From positions 23,065,971 through 23,129,970 of the forward strand of contig OX463785.1 of NCBI GenBank assembly GCA_949825025.1: a DNA stretch of 64,000 nt. Direction: 5' to 3'. How positions within the stretch are numbered: position 1 is the first letter of the stretch; every line of letters begins with the position of its first letter. Source of the stretch: Siphlonurus alternatus (lineage: Eukaryota > Arthropoda > Insecta > Ephemeroptera > Siphlonuridae). Below the pieces are notes generated by a model that searched no databases, had not been told where the DNA came from, and saw nothing but the letters and a program-made list of their open reading frames with translations. Shown piece by piece: positions 45,989-58,798 of this stretch. The position numbers were made by a program, and so were the translations under genes.

Positions 45989-47601
45989 ATGACGCAGAAA
46001 ATAAGTACCATGTAAGTGTAATTATTCATAATTTTACTTAAAACAAACATTTTCAGCTGTAATAGATAACCAGCATGAATTTGCAGTTGAGAATATTTGG
46101 ATGGGACAATTGTCCATTTTTTTTTTTTTTTTTTTTTTAGTTAAAATCTAGGGTCAAGATGCTGTGACGTCATAGTCATGCAACGTCTTTTACTATGTTT
46201 GCGTGTTAAATATTTGCTTTACTAAACTATGGACTATACAGCACGATTTTAAGATTTTAAATACTTTTTAGGGTTAAAAATAAATTTTAAAAAAGAAAAT
46301 GACTCAGTAAGTTAATATAACTCAAGGCCCTTTATTCAATTTTGATAAATTTCAGCATTGTTATTTTATTCTATAGCAATTTATTAATTCTGGCATTACA
46401 TTTTTTTTTTTTACACATTATAACAAATAAATGGTATTTAATGCCTCTTTAATAGAGTACTGACCTAAAAATGTAACTGCTGAAATGAATATATGGGGCA
46501 AAATTATGCTACTCTTATTTTCTTCAGATTTTTATACATGAACTATTTTTAAAATGAACTTTAATTAATATTTAAAAATTACTCCAAGGCTTTAGAAAAA
46601 TGTGAGTGGTATTAACCTTGCACCTTCTATATGACAAATTTTGATGTTTGTTACCTATTGGAGTTTTACCTGTAGTAATATATAAATATATGATTAATTT
46701 ATACCATAAAAATAAAACATTTTTTTCCAGAATGCTGTGTTCCATTTTGCTATTTGGATTTCTCCTGGTTTCTGCTCAAGAAGCTGATAAGTGTCCCGAA
46801 GGAGAGAAATGTGAATTAACAACATCACAAATAAAACCGAGAGCTTCATCAATCATCGTCATATCAGGTTCTTCAGGTTCAGGAGGTTCTTTTAACATTT
46901 CTTCAGGTGGTGGAAATTTATCAATCAGTAATACTTCTTCAGGTACTGGAGGAGGTTCATGGAATTTTTCTTCAGGTGGTATTTCAGGAAATATCTCAAT
47001 CGGTTCTTTAGGAAGTGGAATTTCTTCAGGAGTTAACACTTTTCCAGGTGGAAGTTTTTCAAACAGTTCATCAAAAAATCCTTTTGGAAATAGTAGTTCA
47101 TCAGCTAGTTCTTCAGGAGGAGGAGGTTCGTCATCCTTCAGTAATTCTTCAGGTACAGGGTCTTTCTCAAATGCATCTGCCTGGGCAGGTACAGGAATAA
47201 TAAAACTACCTGAGATAACACCAATTATACCTACACTAACTACTGTAGCTAAAGTAATGACTACCATCAAGCCAGCAATAGTGGTTACAACTACTTTAAA
47301 ACCTACTACAATTATAGCACCAATTAAGGTAACAACAACTTTTAAACCAACAACAATTACTCCATTAATAATTACAAGTACCAAGTCTACTACAATTGTA
47401 GCACCAATTAAGGTAACAACAACTTTAAAACCTGCAATAGTTAATACTCCATTAATAAATAAGGCAATTACAACACCAGCAATACCATTAAAACCAATTG
47501 CTATTACAACAATGCCAGTTCAAACAGTTGTCTCAAACGCAACATTAATACTGCAAAAATTACAAGAATTATTAGCTAAATTAAAGGCTAAAAAAAATTA
47601 G
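45989..47601 (+). CDS. Secreted Ser/Gly plus Thr/Lys/Pro protein, 297 aa
   Basis: Exon 1 45989-46011 and exon 2 46731-47601, phase 2 intron. The signal peptide is MTQKISTIMLCSILLFGFLL(VSA), with mature start near QEADKC. A short Cys pair (CPEGEKC) comes first. Residues about 50-170 are Ser/Gly/Asn-rich (SSGSSGSGGSFNISSGGG type). Residues about 175-265 repeat motifs like TTLKPTTIIAPIKVTTT. The end is an amphipathic helix (LILQKLQELLAKLKAKK). The two-part layout matches the 38065 gene, so they are paralogues. An upstream ATG at 45970 would give the wrong phase; translation from the Met in exon 2 is the alternative start. AATAAA at about 47686. Confidence 0.78.
46116..46139 (+). repeat. Poly(T) tract
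   Basis: Uninterrupted T run of about 22 in intron 1 of the 45989 gene. Confidence 0.8.
46451..46672. mobile_element. Degenerate family A hairpin MITE
   Basis: AATAGAGTACTGACCTAAAA, GCTGAAATGAATA and AAAATTATGCTACTCT are recognisable; the right arm is reduced to fragments. In intron 1 of the 45989 gene. Confidence 0.55.
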
Positions 47602-48554
47602 TATTTCATTAAAATTTGTAATTAATTACTTAAAATAATTGTGGATTGCATAGTTCAATGTTTTACTATTTTACTTCCATTTTTTCAAATAAAGTTACTA
47701 TCTTTATTATTTTGTAATTAAATTTGTATGCACAGTTAATAATATTTTATTTTATATTTTATTGTTGTTATTGAAGTAGAAACTCAATTTTATGAATTTA
47801 AAGGGACCAAAAATGTATACTGAGCTAACATTTATTTACTGGTAAGATAATGAATTTGGAAATTATCCCTGTAATATACTGTATCTTGATGTATGTAAAA
47901 ATTATGACATAATAAACAACACGAAACATTAAATTGATGAATTATAGAACATTTCTTTTCTCCACGAATAATTTTTAAAGCAGACATACCTAAGATTGTC
48001 ACGATATCATGAATGAAGCTAGTGTTACAGGCAGATGACATACAAAATAAAAAAAATTGACCGTAAAATATTAAAAGATATCAGTAGCATTTGAAACCCT
48101 ATAGTTACAGTATTCATTATAATTTTTCACTATTTAAAAAAATTTCCTACAAAATAGTGTGAATATAATTATCAAGTGTATAATATATATTTCATATATA
48201 TTATATTATATAGTACATAAAAAGTATAAAATAATTTTACTTTTTTATGTATAATTCGGTACTAAAAAGAATAAACAGTTTTAAAAAATATTATAAACGG
48301 TTTTAAAATTATTGGAAATGAAGCCATTGATTTCAATCTATGCATGGGGGGAGTGGGAAAATAAAATATATTGACTATAAATGTTGCTATTTTCTGTAAT
48401 ATTTAAAAGTAGGTTGGCTTATATGGTGATTTCAAAAATATATAATATATACTACTGATATGTCACGATTTATTTTTCTTGAATAATATTTAGTATTCGA
48501 ATATTTAGAGCATATCTTTGTGTATATATGTGCTAGAATGGGGCAGAGAGAGGG
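47602..48554. other. Intergenic spacer
   Basis: UTR with AATAAA near 47686, then AT-rich sequence. I see no exon or element. Confidence 0.5.
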
Positions 48555-48563
48555 TATATATAG
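48555..48563 (+). promoter_or_regulatory. TATA box of the 48644 gene
   Basis: TATATATAG after a purine-rich GAGAGAGGG stretch, 89 bp upstream of the ATG. Confidence 0.5.
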
Positions 48564-48643
48564 TATTCACGAAGTACTGACACAGCCAAGTTGCCTGCAG
48601 TTTTCTATTCAGCATTTTTTTAATTTCACCAAAGAAATTAAAT

Positions 48644-49621
48644 ATGAAAACTCAGTAAGTTATTATTTCTTTTCTCTATTTTTTGGGTATAAATCATCTG
48701 TAACAACAGAAAAAAATTTCAAACTACAACCATGCTTTAACATAAAATATAAATAATTAAAACATACACTTTTATGCAAGATTTTAAAATCATTCGTTAG
48801 ATTTGAAAACCATCTCTTAACTGTAAAATCGTATAAAACATCATACAGTATATAATGTACATTATTTATATGTATAGCAAAATTAATATATTTATATATT
48901 ATGACTGCATTATGTAATGCTCATACATAAAAGGAATCAGATTATAATTAATTATAACATTTTTCCCTTATTTTTCCTGTATATATTTTGATATTTTCAT
49001 CTGATTGTTGATATATGAACCGATTTTGCATTTTTATAAATAGACATTAATATTGTATATATTATAGTATATATTTTCTTATGTCTTTACATATTATATT
49101 AATAACAGAAATACGTATGCAAATATGATAATAGGAAATTTTCAAATCAATACTTTCAATAATAATTATTAATAAAATAGTAATGTTAATAACTTGGTGA
49201 TTATTATTATTTTTTTTTTTTTTACAGCCATGCAAAATATTTTGAAAAAATAAAACTACATTTATATTTTTATTGTTTCAGAAATATTATCAGGCTAATA
49301 TTTCTCTGCACTATAATTCTTGTGATCGACGGCTTCCGTATTGAGGCTCCATCCCACGATGAACCGAAGAGAGAAGAACTTCTCCGTAGATCTGAGAGGA
49401 GCGAGAGAGAAGACGAAGAAAAGACAGTCATCACCGACTTCTTCTCGTCTCTGATGTCTGAAATCCAGTCCGTGGTCCAGAATAATTCGACAGAGAGCTC
49501 AGTGGAGAAAACTACCAGACTGATCACTTGGGTGACTGATCACTTTTGTGCATGGGTTATGCCTTTTTTTTTGTCACCCTTTGAGCTATTTATTTTAACT
49601 AATCAATACTGTTGCACATAA
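48644..49621 (+). CDS. Short secreted charged protein, 116 aa
   Basis: Exon 1 48644-48654 and exon 2 49282-49621, phase 2 intron. The signal peptide is MKTQNIIRLIFLCTIILVIDG. The mature part opens with a very charged segment (PKREELLRRSERSEREDEEK), then a short helix (ITDFFSSLMSEIQSVVQNN). The last 30 residues are unusual: hydrophobic with three Cys. A donor-like GTGACT after ITW at 49532 raises the chance that the true C-terminus lies elsewhere, but AATAAA at 49648 follows closely. No family recognised. Confidence 0.62.
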
Positions 49622-49654
49622 TATTGTATTGTATTTCATTTTGCTCAATAAACA

Positions 49655-49659
<5 letters not shown>

Positions 49660-49688
<29 letters not shown>
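49660..49688 (+). repeat. (ATT)n microsatellite
   Basis: About ten ATT units immediately after the poly(A) signal of the 48644 gene. Confidence 0.85.
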
Positions 49689-49689
49689 G

Positions 49690-50462
49690 ACGAATTATAA
49701 TCATGAACCATCAAAATGAACGAAATGAATGAAAATGTATATGTAATCATGTATAACCACACTTTATAAAAATTGATTCCATAAAATGTTATTGTCTAAT
49801 TTGCTTCAAAAAATCACACAGTTTAAAATATATATAATATTCTTGCATCCTTTTGAAAGGATTGAAGTTAGTGGTACGAATAATAGGCTTAGTAGATGAT
49901 GAACCACTTGGAAAATTTCAGCAAACCTTCCTGACATCCATGAAATAATTTTCCATGAAAAATTAAACCAAATTCGGTGAAATTTTTGAGATATTCAGCA
50001 TTTAAGCTTTGTTTTAAATAGGGACTTCTAAGACGTTGAGTCAAATCAGCACCTTTTTCATACAAAAAAAGTAATTTCTCAAAATCTGCACCTAATTTAA
50101 TGTTTTTTAACATCAGCAAGCAATGTTATTTTGTTCACTATTTCATGGACTAAAAATATTTTTAGTTTTTATATAATCGGAAAATATTGAGCAATGGTCC
50201 CCAAAATCCTTAAAATTATGCTACAAAACGCTGTGAAGTCAACCATATGCGACGTCTTTTCTTATATTTACGTTTTAAATATTTTCATGTCTATTACGTC
50301 ACAGCGTTCTACAATATGTGACATTTTTTGCTATTAGTTGCAAATAGAGCATGTCTTACCTGCCTATTTTGTTTAAACATAAGTTGCTTCAACATACTCT
50401 GCTTATTTGTAAACTTTAACTTCATTATACATCAAGTTGAGGAATTACAAGCTGCCGTTGTC
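49690..50462. other. Intergenic spacer
   Basis: AT-rich. A stretch at 50217-50330 (GCTGTGAAGTCAACC, GCGACGTCTTTTCTTA, TACGTCACAGCGTTCTAC) is an inverted, MITE-like remnant related to 46150-46200. No exon. Confidence 0.45.
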
Positions 50463-52255
50463 ATGATTCTAAAGTAAGTTTACGTTTATTATTATTGCGA
50501 TTTTTTTCAATTATATTTATAATATTTTTAGTAAACTGAATTAAAATTAAATTATGAATAATGCTCGAATGATTTCAATCATGTGGAATTCATATTTTGA
50601 AGCAACGTAAATATATAATAACACTTAGGTAATCAAATTTTAAAATTATTTGGATTGTGCAGTATAACAAAGTTCATGTCTTTATCATGTTTATGTATTT
50701 TTTAATGTAAAAATTGAGGCATTTTTATTAGTTTGTGAGTCATTATAATTATATTTTACAATTTCTAATTTTATCTAATTTTAATAAGTTCATTGAAAAG
50801 AAATTTTATTATTTTCATGGTGTATTTTTGTTCTATTTTATTTGCATAAATTTGTATTGTATTGCTACCACAAATCATACAGTAAGAAAATTTTTCATTA
50901 AATTGTCTGCAGTAATTTTTATTTATTTAGAAATAAAACTCCTTGAAAAACACATTAATTAATTAATCGAAAACATCCAAACGTTGTACTTTTAATAATT
51001 AATTTCTCGTTACAGAACTTTGGTGATTCTATATTCACCATTACTGCTTGTTGATTGTCTACCCCTTGTTAACTACGCTGCTACTGAAACATCTACAATC
51101 ATCAATGGAGCAAAAGAAGCTCCAGTCTCCGAATCAACCATCACGACCAATAAAACAATGGATACAAAAAGTCGTACATCTCGCATTGAGGAAATACTAA
51201 AGAAGCTTTCAAAATTAATATCAGTCAACTTGAAAAGTGATGAGACTGGTATAAAAGCATTAATTTCTAATGTACAGCAAAAAGAGCATGCAAATGAAAT
51301 TCGTAAAAAGAGAAATTTATTTCCAGGGTTACCACCACAACTAAATTTTATACCAGAAATTCCAGGGATACCACCAATACCAGAAATTCCAGGGGTACCA
51401 CCTCCAATTAATAACGTTATGCAGGGAATTCCAGGGATACCACCTCAACTAAATGAAATGCCGGCAATTCCAGGGTTACCACCGCAACTGAGTAATATTA
51501 TACCAGCAATTCCAGGGGAACCACCTCAAATCAATAATGTTATGCAAGGAATTCCAGGATTACCACCTCAACTAAATGTTATGTCGGTTATTCCAGTGAT
51601 ACCACCCCTACTGAATGGTTTAATGTCATCAATGTCAACAATGACAAATCTTGCATCGACGATGCTGAACGGTTTTCAATCGTTAATGTCAACCGTTGGG
51701 CAAGTTGCATCAGGATTTAATCCGTTAGCGAACGTTCAAAATTTGGCTAATGTTGGAGCATCAGTAGTGCCAACCTTTGGGCAAGTTGCACCAAGATTTA
51801 ATCCAATCACAAACTTTCAAAATTTGGCTAATGCTGCAGGACCAGTGATACCAACCTTCGGGCAAGTTGCACCAGCGAACGTAGAAAATTTGGCTAATGC
51901 TGGAGGACCAGTGATACCAACCTTTGGGCAAGCTGCTCCAGAAATAAATCCAATCACAAATGAAGCAAGGTTAAATAATGAAGAGTCAGTGATACCAAAT
52001 GATAGGCAAGCTACAGAAATTAATCCAATCACCAATAAGGCAAGGTTAAATAATGGAGGGTCAGTGATACCAACTGTTGAGCAAGTTACAGAAATTAATC
52101 CAATCACCAATAAGGCAAGGTTAAATAATGGAGGATCAGTGATACCAACTGTCGAACAAGTTACAGAAGTGAATCCGGTCACAAAAACAGCACAACCCAC
52201 TAATAAAAATTCGTTACAAAATGATGTCACGCTGTCAACTGCTTCTGAACAATGA
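50463..52255 (+). CDS. Secreted proprotein with IPGxPP repeats, 416 aa
   Basis: Exon 1 50463-50473 and exon 2 51016-52255, phase 2 intron. The signal peptide is MILKTLVILYSPLLLVDC. A propeptide-like region with a short amphipathic helix (SRIEEILKKLSKLISVNLK) ends at RKKR (about residue 110), a strong furin-type site. Then follow about nine repeats of a unit such as IPGIPPQLNxM (residues 110-205), a Met/Ser/Leu linker, repeats of GQVAxxFNPxxNxQNLANxG, and finally near-identical repeats INPITNKARLNNGGSVIPTV. No Cys in the mature part. Proline-rich repeats suggest an extended structural polymer. AATAAA at about 52298. Confidence 0.8.
51940..52170 (+). repeat. 72-78-bp coding repeats
   Basis: Three to four copies of the segment encoding INPITNKARLNNGGSVIPTV; the last two are almost identical at the DNA level. 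Confidence 0.85.
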
Positions 52256-54697
52256 ATACGTAATTATTGTTTAAAAAAATATTTAAATGGATAATTTATA
52301 TAAATAAATATTTATAACATAAAATGTTAGTAATTTGTTTTTTATTAATTTGATTTGTAACTGTTAATAAAATAATACAAATAAACATCATTGCGTTTGA
52401 CATATATGTTCGAATCAGATGGTCGTGAGTTCGATCCCAAACACAGCTTTTTTTTTTATCTTGAAGGCAAATTATTGAATGATCACAAAATTTTACCTTA
52501 CATTAAATTTGTGTAAAATATTTTATTGTAACACTTTGTTTAAAATATTATTATAAAAAATTCCATATTATAAGAAAAATTTGACTATTATTTTTTTTAC
52601 CAACTACTGTATAGATTTTGTAAAGGTTAAATTTTACAAGGTGTCAGACGCAATGACAAAAGTAAAAGTTTGTTGACCTTAACCTTACTCTAAATCGCTC
52701 TGAGAAGACGTAGGAGCTCGTCTGTAGAAGAAATTCAGTCAGAAAATGTGGCCAAGATCAGTAATATTTCCAGTCGATTTTTCAGAAAATTAAATTCAAT
52801 GCTTTGTATGTTACAATTTTCATTTAAGGCTTACATTTAAATGCTTGATTTTATATACACTTTATTCAAAAAAAAAAATGTTTCATGAATGTGATCATAA
52901 TTGCAGATAATGCACATTATAAAATAATTAATTAATACTTTGTAATGGACAAATTGCATGACATTTTTTTATTGCAGAAATGGATAGAGGGTACCAAATT
53001 ATGCTACTCTGAATTTTTTCAGCTTTTTTATAGAGACAGGGAACTATTTTTAAAAAATTATTGAAAGTCGATTTTATGACGTCACGAGGAGTCTGTCCTT
53101 AAGAAAAAGATAGGCGCTAAACGCCCGTGACGTCACAAAACTGACTTTCAATAATTTTTTAAAAATAGTTCCCGCTCTCAAAAAAAACTGAAAAAATTCT
53201 GAGTAGCATAATTTGGTACCCTCTATCCATTTCTGCAATAAAAAAATGTCATGCAAATTGTCCATTATAATAAATTAATAATTATTGTTGTTATGATCTT
53301 ATTGATATACAACTTCAATTATATTTACTAAATGAGATTAATTTTGTTTAAATTTACTTGCAAAATTGTGAACAGTTTAATTTTTTAAACTTCTATTATT
53401 ATTGAATCATTTCTTCCATTATTTATCATTTCAAGTTCCTGCATTATTTGACAATAATAATTATGTCTAATTTATTTATTAATATTTCTTATGCAGCAGA
53501 TAATGCATAACTTGTGAAATTGCATGACAAGCAATATTTTTGAAGTTTATTATATAAGAGGTGTGAGTGACCTTACTGTTTTAATGCATGACGTAAATAT
53601 GGGACGGAAAATTTTAATTTTATGGATTATTGCAAAAAACATGTTAATGATGTGAATATAGCGACGCTATTTCAAAACCTTAACTATTTCTACTATACGA
53701 TGGCATATTTCGATCTGAAATAATAATGTTGAATCTGCAGTATAATAATATTATGATGAAAGAGTAGATATGATTACAAAAATAAAATACATTTTAAATA
53801 CTATTACAAAAAATTATAAGAATTTGTACATTTTTGCCAAAAGCAAAGTATTAATGATTGTTCTATATTTTGGAGCAATCGACACATTTTAGTCATTTAA
53901 TAATATACTATTATTAAATCTACCATATAAAAATTATATACATTCATAATATTTTTGTAGTTAACTGATATATAATGCATTGGAATGTGTCGTAATATAT
54001 TTTAAAATAATGTATGTTTGTGGTGCTTTAATTGTTATTGTATAATAATTTCCACTGAAATACTTTGTTTTCCACAGTTCCCCGAGTCACATATAAGTGC
54101 TTTAGCCACATCTTTTTTAATTATCCACTCAAAAGGATAACTTATGATTTCAGAATATTTAGTTGGGTACCGAATCGTATATAGTTGGATTAATTTAAAC
54201 AAAATTTTGCTACTGATTACTTTTGACTCAATTTTATCCGTGTGTTTTAATAACGTGGCAAATTTCAGCCAATAATTATACACGCTATACACCTCTGTAC
54301 AGCATAACTAGTATTTATGTATGCTTTGTAATGCAACTTAAAGACATAAATAACTTTTTTTCTAAGAAATTTTCTGAAAATGCAAAATTGTTTTTTTTTT
54401 TTTGTTTTTTCTCTAACAAATAAGGCAAATTTTAGCATTCAAGGTGCCCCGAAGTGTATAATATTTTTTTACCATTATAGAAAGTTTGACCCCTAGATAA
54501 ACTTCATGAAGGTCAAAAATCAAGTTGAGACCTCCATGTTATTGCCTACGACAGTACACAATAATTAATTCATTTGTGTGAAGACTTGTCGACCCTCACT
54601 GAAGCCAGTTTGAGATCGCCCACGGACCAAAGAATCCTTGACTTGGATCCGACCACACTGCGATCATTGTTGCTGTAACCACGCACCAGTGAACATC
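52256..54697. other. Intergenic spacer
   Basis: Contains a SINE B-box fragment at about 52417-52440 (GATGGTCGTGAGTTCGATCC), one family A MITE and otherwise AT-rich sequence. No exon. The last 120 bp before the ATG are GC-richer and probably 5' UTR. Confidence 0.5.
52944..53266. mobile_element. Family A hairpin MITE, best-preserved GGACAA-type copy
   Basis: Ends ATGGACAAATTGCATGACAT and perfect inverse, flanked by TA on both sides. Both arms and the TGACGTCAC pair are intact. Confidence 0.85.
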
Positions 54698-57600
54698 ATG
54701 TTGTCTTCCCTTGTGTGAGTACATCTGTATCGAATTACATTATAGTTACATGTTATGTAATAGGAGTCAACCGATAGTACTATGAAGAACAATGTGCAAC
54801 ACATTATAACAAGTTTAATTACACATAATATATACACTACGTTTACATGACGGTGTTTGATGCGTATTCGTTGGACGGATAATGTTATTCTTATGAGGCG
54901 TCGTCAACGAATACGCATTAAACACCGTCATGTTAACGTAGTGTTATTTAATATTGAACGAAAATGTACTATAATCATATTTTTAATAAATTGAACGTAA
55001 CAAGTTGTAATGCATAAATCTCTACATTATTGTTCAACAAGTTTAGTATTATTTTATAAAAAATACAAAAATTTTATTAAGACATACGTATCAAATTTTT
55101 ATTTTTTTTTTAATATTTTTTAAAAATATAATTAAAAAAAAAATATGATTTTTAATATAAATTACACGATTGAAAAAATAGAATAATTATTAAGTTATGA
55201 AAATATTCTGGTGTCAAGTACGTAATTTAGTAAATTAACAATTTTTATATAATATCCATATTGTATTTGATTATATATCTTATTGACATGTAAAAATGAT
55301 ATCATTGATCGTTGTTTGTGGAAGTCAAATGTTAAATCTATACATGGTTTCACTTAACTTTTCTCAATTTTTAAAAATTAAAAAAAAAATATTTAAAAAT
55401 ACGAATCGTAATGAAAAATAATAATTAATGTCTCGATCAAAATTGGATAAATAGCATTCCTATAACAATAACGTCGTTATGTGGTTAGGAAAGATAAGAA
55501 AACTGACCTTTAAGTGCAACTGTAATATTTTCCTATTCACCTCCAAACCCTTAAATTAAGGTATTTATATTTTAAATTAAATTTTTCATGCTGGTTTTCC
55601 ATAGTAAATAACTAACTCTAATACTTTATAACAATATTTTAAATCTCAGGTTCGCCACCCTGGCATCCCTGGCGCTCGGCGCTGCGGTGCACACCCCTGG
55701 TCATCAACTCGAACACACCGGACCCGTCCTGGTGATGCACCACCCCATGCAGCAGGTCTTGGTACGTGACTTCAATGTCTAGAGAAGATGGTACGATTTG
55801 TAATTCAATTCTTTCCTTTTTTATAACTGGCATCTGGAGGAGTATTTTCACAATATCTGAACATTTTTTTTTTTTTTGTAAATTCTGGTACCACAGTAGT
55901 CTTACTTTTTTCAAAATTATTAAGATAACGAACAGATATATTAGATGACTTTATCATCACCATGTTATATCCCAGTGACGTCATCATGTCATGTCGAAGG
56001 TTGACAAAAATAGTCAAGGATTGTTCAATTTGCCGTTCTAAAGGCTATCCTCCCCACTTATTATCCTTGAATATTACCCACCTTTTCAACTGTAGCAAAG
56101 TCCAGTTTGTTTTGTTGACAATGTTGACGCGAGTTGATATAAATTTCATATTTTATTCACTCTTAAGCTCTCTCTTCGTTTACTTTCCTCCTATTTTGCA
56201 CCATTTTAGAGGAAAAAATACGAGATTACGTCTTATTTTCTCTTATTGAGAATAAAATGTTAGAAAAATTGTCTTCATTGCATCCTCACTTTGAGCGAAG
56301 AGGAAATAAGATGTGCTTTAGAGGTAAAAATATTAGGTATAGGCGTGTAAAGGATGAGTTGAAGACGAAAATTTTCAACTAGGGTATTGACGTGTTGACT
56401 ATGTTGACGTGTGGACTATGTTGACGTGTTGACTTTAATGTTGACTCTGCTGACGTGTTGACTATGTTGACGTGTTGACTTTAATGATGACTCTGCTGAC
56501 GTGTTGACGTGTTGGCTATGTTGACGTGTTGGCTATGTTGACGTGTTGACTATATTGGTTATGTTTACATGTTGACTATGTTGACGTGTTGACTTTAATG
56601 ATGACTCTGCTGACGTGTTGACGTGTTGGCTATGTTGACGTGTTGACTATGTTGGTTATGTTTACATGTTGACTATGTTTACATGTTGACTATGTTGACG
56701 TGTTGGCTATGTTGACGTGTTGACTATGTTGGTTATGTTTACATGTTGACTATGTTGACGTGTTGGCTATGTTGACGTGTTGACTATGTTGGTTATGTTT
56801 ACATGTTGACTATGTTGACGTGTTGACTACGGTTACAGCACCACCACGTTGAACAAGTGATGTACGTTTACCCAGTCAACTCTCACGCCTACATGCAACG
56901 CGACTCCGCAGCGACTGCCAGCTGCACCCTCTCTCCCAGCTCTCCGGACGGTTTGGTGCGCGGACTGGTGACCTTGCACCAACTGCACCCTGGTGCACCC
57001 GTCCTGGTGTCCGGTAATATCGAAGGTCTCACCCCCGGCCTCCACGGCTTCCATCTTCACAAGGACGGTAACACGGGAGATGGCTGCAAGGCCGCGGGAC
57101 CTCACTTTAACCCCGCTAACGTGAGTCAGTGTTTCCTGGCGGGAAAATGTTCTCCATAAGCCACCATGTTAAAAAATATGAAATTTTTTCTCAGTAACTA
57201 TTAAAGCTATTAATTTGAAACAATCTCCTATCCCCCCCCCCCCATTTAGAGGTCTTCTGATAATGAATCAGGAACTTATTTTCATGTAAATAATTTATTT
57301 AATACCAAAAAATGCAATTTTCAGTTTTTTTTACATAGGTTTAGATAGGATGGTGGGAACACCGCAAAATCAGCTGACGTGAGTCCAAGTGCTAATGTCT
57401 TTGCATGTGACAAACACTAGCGCTTTAATTTAATTATTTTTCTGTTGTATTTCTTACTTCTGTACGAACACGATGGCATAATTTAAAGACTAATTCTGTC
57501 GGCATTCTGTTGGTGGGGCCACAGAACTCCCAACTAGTCTTAGCATTAAATAAATATTAAAAAATTAAATTTTGAGTTGAGCAATAGAGGCTTCAAGTCA

Positions 57601-57990
57601 GCTGATTTTGCGGTATTTTCACCGTTCTATTCAAACCTATATGTAAAAAAAAAAATGGAAATTGCTTGACTTTGGTGATCCGACGGGATCAAGCACACCT
57701 CCCAATAAAGTCCAATTTGTTATCCTCAGAGCACGCACGGTGGACCATCTGACGACACGCGCCACGCTGGTGACTTCGGGAACATCGACGCTGACGATAA
57801 CGGAGTAGCCTCCATCAACTTCGCCTCCCAGGGTATCTCCCTTACCCCGCATGCTGAGGACTCAGTGCTGGGACGTGCCTTCGTGGTGCACGCCAAGGCT
57901 GATGACCTTGGCAGAGGTCGTGATGCTGAGAGCCTCAAGACTGGCAATGCTGGAGCCAGGGTGGCTTGTTGTGTGGTTACCCCTCACTAA
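54698..57990 (+). CDS. Extracellular Cu/Zn superoxide dismutase, 223 aa, 4 exons
   Basis: Exons 54698-54714, 55650-55761, 56839-57120 and 57730-57990; phase 2, then 0 and 0. It dismutates superoxide to oxygen and hydrogen peroxide outside the cell. The signal peptide is [19 protein letters not shown] His/Met-rich N-terminal extension ([24 protein letters not shown]) precedes the SOD domain (about 65-223). Copper and zinc ligands are all present: GFHLH (115, 117), His132 before FNP, His140 and His149 in HGG..RHAGD, Asp152 and His191 in VVHA. The active-site Arg214 and the Cys126-Cys217 pair are conserved, so it should be active. It is GC-richer than neighbours in its exons. The His-rich extension might bind metal (inference). 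Confidence 0.93.
54834..54944. mobile_element. Family F palindromic MITE
   Basis: CACTACGTTTACATGACGGT and GATGCGTATTCGTTG pair with their inverses. In intron 1 of the superoxide dismutase gene. A short related hairpin is at 270-315. Confidence 0.8.
56128..56384 (+). mobile_element. Family B MITE
   Basis: From GCGAGTTGATATAAATTTC to TTTTCAACTAGGG; in intron 2 of the superoxide dismutase gene, directly before the minisatellite. Confidence 0.7.
56387..56830 (+). repeat. TGTTGACGTGTTGACTATG minisatellite
   Basis: About 440 bp of 16-20-bp units with GGTTATGTTTACATG variants forming a longer period of about 60 bp. It runs to 8 bp before the acceptor of exon 3 of the superoxide dismutase gene. 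Confidence 0.9.
57330..57648. mobile_element. Family H palindromic MITE
   Basis: Left arm ACATAGGTTTAGATAGGATG, then CACCGCAAAATCAGCTGAC; right arm inverse. In intron 3 of the superoxide dismutase gene. A related single arm is near 9639-9700 (ACATGTATAGGACGATGGG). Confidence 0.75.
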
Positions 57991-58711
57991 AATGTGACCA
58001 TAAATTGAAAATAATGTCCAAAGATAGAATTGCTGAAACTATTGTTGTTTTTTAACACTTATCAAGCACTTGTGTGCTAATAATTATAAAAAAAAATCTT
58101 GTCCATTGGATTATTTTAGCAAGTGTTAATTTTCTATCTTTGTTAATTATTTTCAGATATTTGATACATAAATTATTATAATAAAAATTATTTAATAAAA
58201 AATTATATTGAGAAAGTACAGTTGGGATTTTAATATTGTTGTTATGTTGATAGTAAATTGTATATATCTTTTTAATTGCTCAATACTGGTGCAAGTGTCC
58301 AATTTATTCGTAATTTATCTTTATATTCTACATTAAAATTAAAATCTTTAATTTATTTTTGTTTTTTTTTTATGTATATATGCGTGATTATATAGCGACA
58401 AAACAATTGAAGAGAAGAAATAAATTGTCAACAAGATAAAAGAAAAGAATAATTATAAGCAGCTAAGTCTCAAGCAGTTAATACTGTTGGTGTATCTTGA
58501 AGAACTAAATAATATTTTGATGGATTTTAAATATCCTAATTGATTATTGCGAGACGAGACCATATTAGAATTATTACTAAATTCATTCAAATAGAATTCT
58601 GCTATTACAACTTATTACAAGGTAAAGAATGGGAAAGCCGATGTTTCCTGCCAAGTTTGCTGCTGCCACTTTTGACTGCAAAGAGGAGGGGAACAATAGA
58701 ATTTTATATAT

Positions 58712-58798
<87 letters not shown>

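Noticed and set aside
45970..46011. ATG at 45970 as start of the 45989 gene
   Set aside because: It would reach the donor in phase 0 and put exon 2 out of frame.
46776..47384. 202-codon minus-strand ORF
   Set aside because: Shadow of the repeat-rich 45989 exon; the sense frame has a signal peptide and spliced first exon.
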